NCBI GenBank assembly: GCA_028694545.1
Contig: JAQVKV010000122.1
Coordinates: 1-6,833 of the forward strand
DNA length: 6,833 nucleotides
DNA from: Zavarzinia sp.
GTDB lineage: Bacteria > Pseudomonadota > Alphaproteobacteria > Zavarziniales > Zavarziniaceae
Direction: 5' to 3'
In this document: positions 5,611 through 6,833 of the stretch, in pieces
Position numbering within the stretch: the first letter of the stretch is position 1
Layout: every line of letters begins with the position of its first letter
Notes under the pieces: generated by a model
Told to the model about the DNA's origin: nothing
Database searches by the model: none
Seen by the model: the letters and a program-made list of their open reading frames with translations, nothing else
Position numbers and translations under genes: made by a program

Positions 5611-6833
5611 ATGAACCAAGAGCGTATCAGACTGGCGAGCCTCAAGGACAAGGTCGTTTCGGCGGACGAAGCCGCGGCCCTGATCAAGGACGGCATGATC
5701 ATCGGCATGAGCGGATTCACCCGCGCGGGCGAAGCCAAGGCCGTGCCGCTTGCCCTCGCCGAACGGGCAAAGCAGGAGCCGATGCGGATCACGCTGATGA
5801 CCGGCGCCTCGCTCGGCAACGATCTCGACAAGACTTTCGCCGAAGCGCATCTGGTCTCGCGCCGCCTGCCGTTCCAGTCCGATCCCGGCATGCGCCGGGC
5901 GATCAACGCGGGCGAAGTCATGTTCATCGACCAGCACCTGTCGGAAACGGTGGAGATGCTGCGCTCGAACCAGCTTGGCCCGATCGATTACGCCATCATC
6001 GAAGCGATCGCCATCACCGAGGATGGTGGCATCGTCCCCACCACCTCGGTCGGCAATTCGGCGACCTTCGCCATCCTCGCCCACAAGGTGATCGTCGAGA
6101 TCAACGTCAACCAGACCCTGGAACTCGAAGGGGTGCACGACGTCTATATCCCGACGCGCCGGCCGTTCCGCCAGCCGATCCCGGTCATGCGCCCGGACGA
6201 ACGCCACGGCACGCCCTTCATTCCGATCCCGCCGGAGAAGATCGCGGCCATCGTCATGACCGGCAAGAAGGACTCGACCTCGAACATCCTGCCGCCGGAC
6301 GAAGAGACCAAGGCGATCGCCGACCACCTGATCCATTTCTTCGAGGCCGAGGTGGCGAAAGGCCGCCTGACCTACAGCCTGCAGCCCCTGCAATGCGGCA
6401 TCGGCACCATCGCCAACGCCGTGCTGCACGGCTTCATCGACAGCCCCTTCCACGACCTGACCATGTATTCCGAGGTGTTGCAGGACAGTACCTTCCAGCT
6501 CATCGATTCCGGCAAGATGCTCTTCGCCTCCGGCGCATCCATGACCCTGTCGAAGGAGATGGAGGAGCATGTTCTGCCGAACTTCGGCACCTATCGCGAC
6601 AAGCTGGTGCTGCGCCCGCAGGAGATTTCCAACCATCCGGAGGTCATCCGTCGCCTCGGCATCATCGCGATCAACACGGCGCTGGAATTCGACATCTACG
6701 GCAACGTGAACTCGACCCACGTCAACGCCACCCACATGATGAACGGGATCGGCGGCTCGGGCGATTTCGCGCGCAATGCCTATCTCTCGATCTTCGTGAC
6801 CAAATCGATCGCCAAGCACGGCCACATCTCGTC
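5611..6833 (+). CDS. Succinyl-CoA:acetate CoA-transferase / acetyl-CoA hydrolase family enzyme (partial; C-terminus beyond right edge)
   Basis: The first 407 codons of a cytoplasmic class I CoA-transferase of about 500 residues are present. The family swaps CoA between succinyl-CoA and acetate (AarC-type) or uses propionyl-CoA; some members were named acetyl-CoA hydrolases. Hallmarks are the N-terminal IIGMSGFTRAGEAKAVP segment, QCGIGTIANAVLHG, the catalytic glutamate Glu288 in TMYSEVLQDS (equivalent to Glu294 of AarC by motif), and the glycine loop NGIGGSGDF at 378-386. These support an intact active enzyme as far as the window runs. GGAGAG at 5601-5606 lies four bases before the ATG, and the N-terminus MNQERIRLASLKDKVVSADEA is normal for the family. 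The gene has its own 244-bp leader and is divergent from the HEAT-like gene, so it is probably transcribed alone or with genes to the right. The precise donor and acceptor cannot be read from the sequence. Confidence 0.93.
   Translation, partial: MNQERIRLASLKDKVVSADEAAALIKDGMIIGMSGFTRAGEAKAVPLALAERAKQEPMRITLMTGASLGNDLDKTFAEAHLVSRRLPFQSDPGMRRAINAGEVMFIDQHLSETVEMLRSNQLGPIDYAIIEAIAITEDGGIVPTTSVGNSATFAILAHKVIVEINVNQTLELEGVHDVYIPTRRPFRQPIPVMRPDERHGTPFIPIPPEKIAAIVMTGKKDSTSNILPPDEETKAIADHLIHFFEAEVAKGRLTYSLQPLQCGIGTIANAVLHGFIDSPFHDLTMYSEVLQDSTFQLIDSGKMLFASGASMTLSKEMEEHVLPNFGTYRDKLVLRPQEISNHPEVIRRLGIIAINTALEFDIYGNVNSTHVNATHMMNGIGGSGDFARNAYLSIFVTKSIAKHGHIS

Noticed and set aside
5572..6825. 417-codon minus-strand open frame opposite the CoA-transferase gene
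   Set aside because: It is rich in His, Arg, Asp and Val in the typical mirror-frame pattern of GC-rich genes, while the plus strand carries a full set of CoA-transferase motifs.

Overview
The window is GC-rich (about two thirds G+C by eye), densely packed and strand-alternating. It looks like the chromosome of a free-living alphaproteobacterium; a Rhodospirillales or Rhizobiales relative is a guess. The support is the GC-biased codon use, the alphaproteobacterial style of the GTCATCCCGG palindrome between genes, and the gene families present. I see no tRNA, rRNA, CRISPR array, insertion sequence or phage gene.

Layout, left to right. (1) Positions 1-448, minus strand: the N-terminal part of PreT, the Fe-S/flavin electron-input subunit of NAD-dependent dihydropyrimidine dehydrogenase, cut by the window edge. 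Its leader holds an imperfect palindrome close to the RutR (uracil-sensing repressor) operator. (2) A 13-bp-stem palindrome at 563-592. (3) 619-1974, minus: an amidohydrolase of the 8-oxoguanine deaminase/AtzB-like family. Together with preT it points to a nucleobase-catabolism locus. (4) 2038-4740, plus, divergent from the deaminase: three overlapping genes for envelope proteins. They are a secreted protein with four cysteines, a membrane protein with a large periplasmic domain, and a secreted chymotrypsin-fold serine protease with a visible His-Asp-Ser triad and an extra C-terminal domain. I recognise only the protease fold. (5) 4734-5366, minus, convergent and overlapping the protease gene by 7 bp: a secreted protein with HEAT-like helices and a C-terminal domain carrying two cysteines. 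(6) 5367-5610: a 244-bp intergenic region with several short inverted and repeated motifs. (7) 5611 to the right edge, plus: a succinyl-CoA:acetate CoA-transferase family enzyme, truncated by the window.

How the parts may work together. PreT would pass electrons from NADH to PreA (expected beyond the left edge) to reduce uracil and thymine. The deaminase could feed the same metabolism, for instance by converting isocytosine to uracil or 8-oxoguanine to urate. The three-gene envelope operon is the least explained part. Its overlapping starts imply coordinated synthesis, and the combination of protease, membrane protein and secreted protein suggests a periplasmic complex, but its function is not known to me. 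The CoA-transferase belongs to acetate/succinyl-CoA metabolism and is probably unrelated to its left neighbours.
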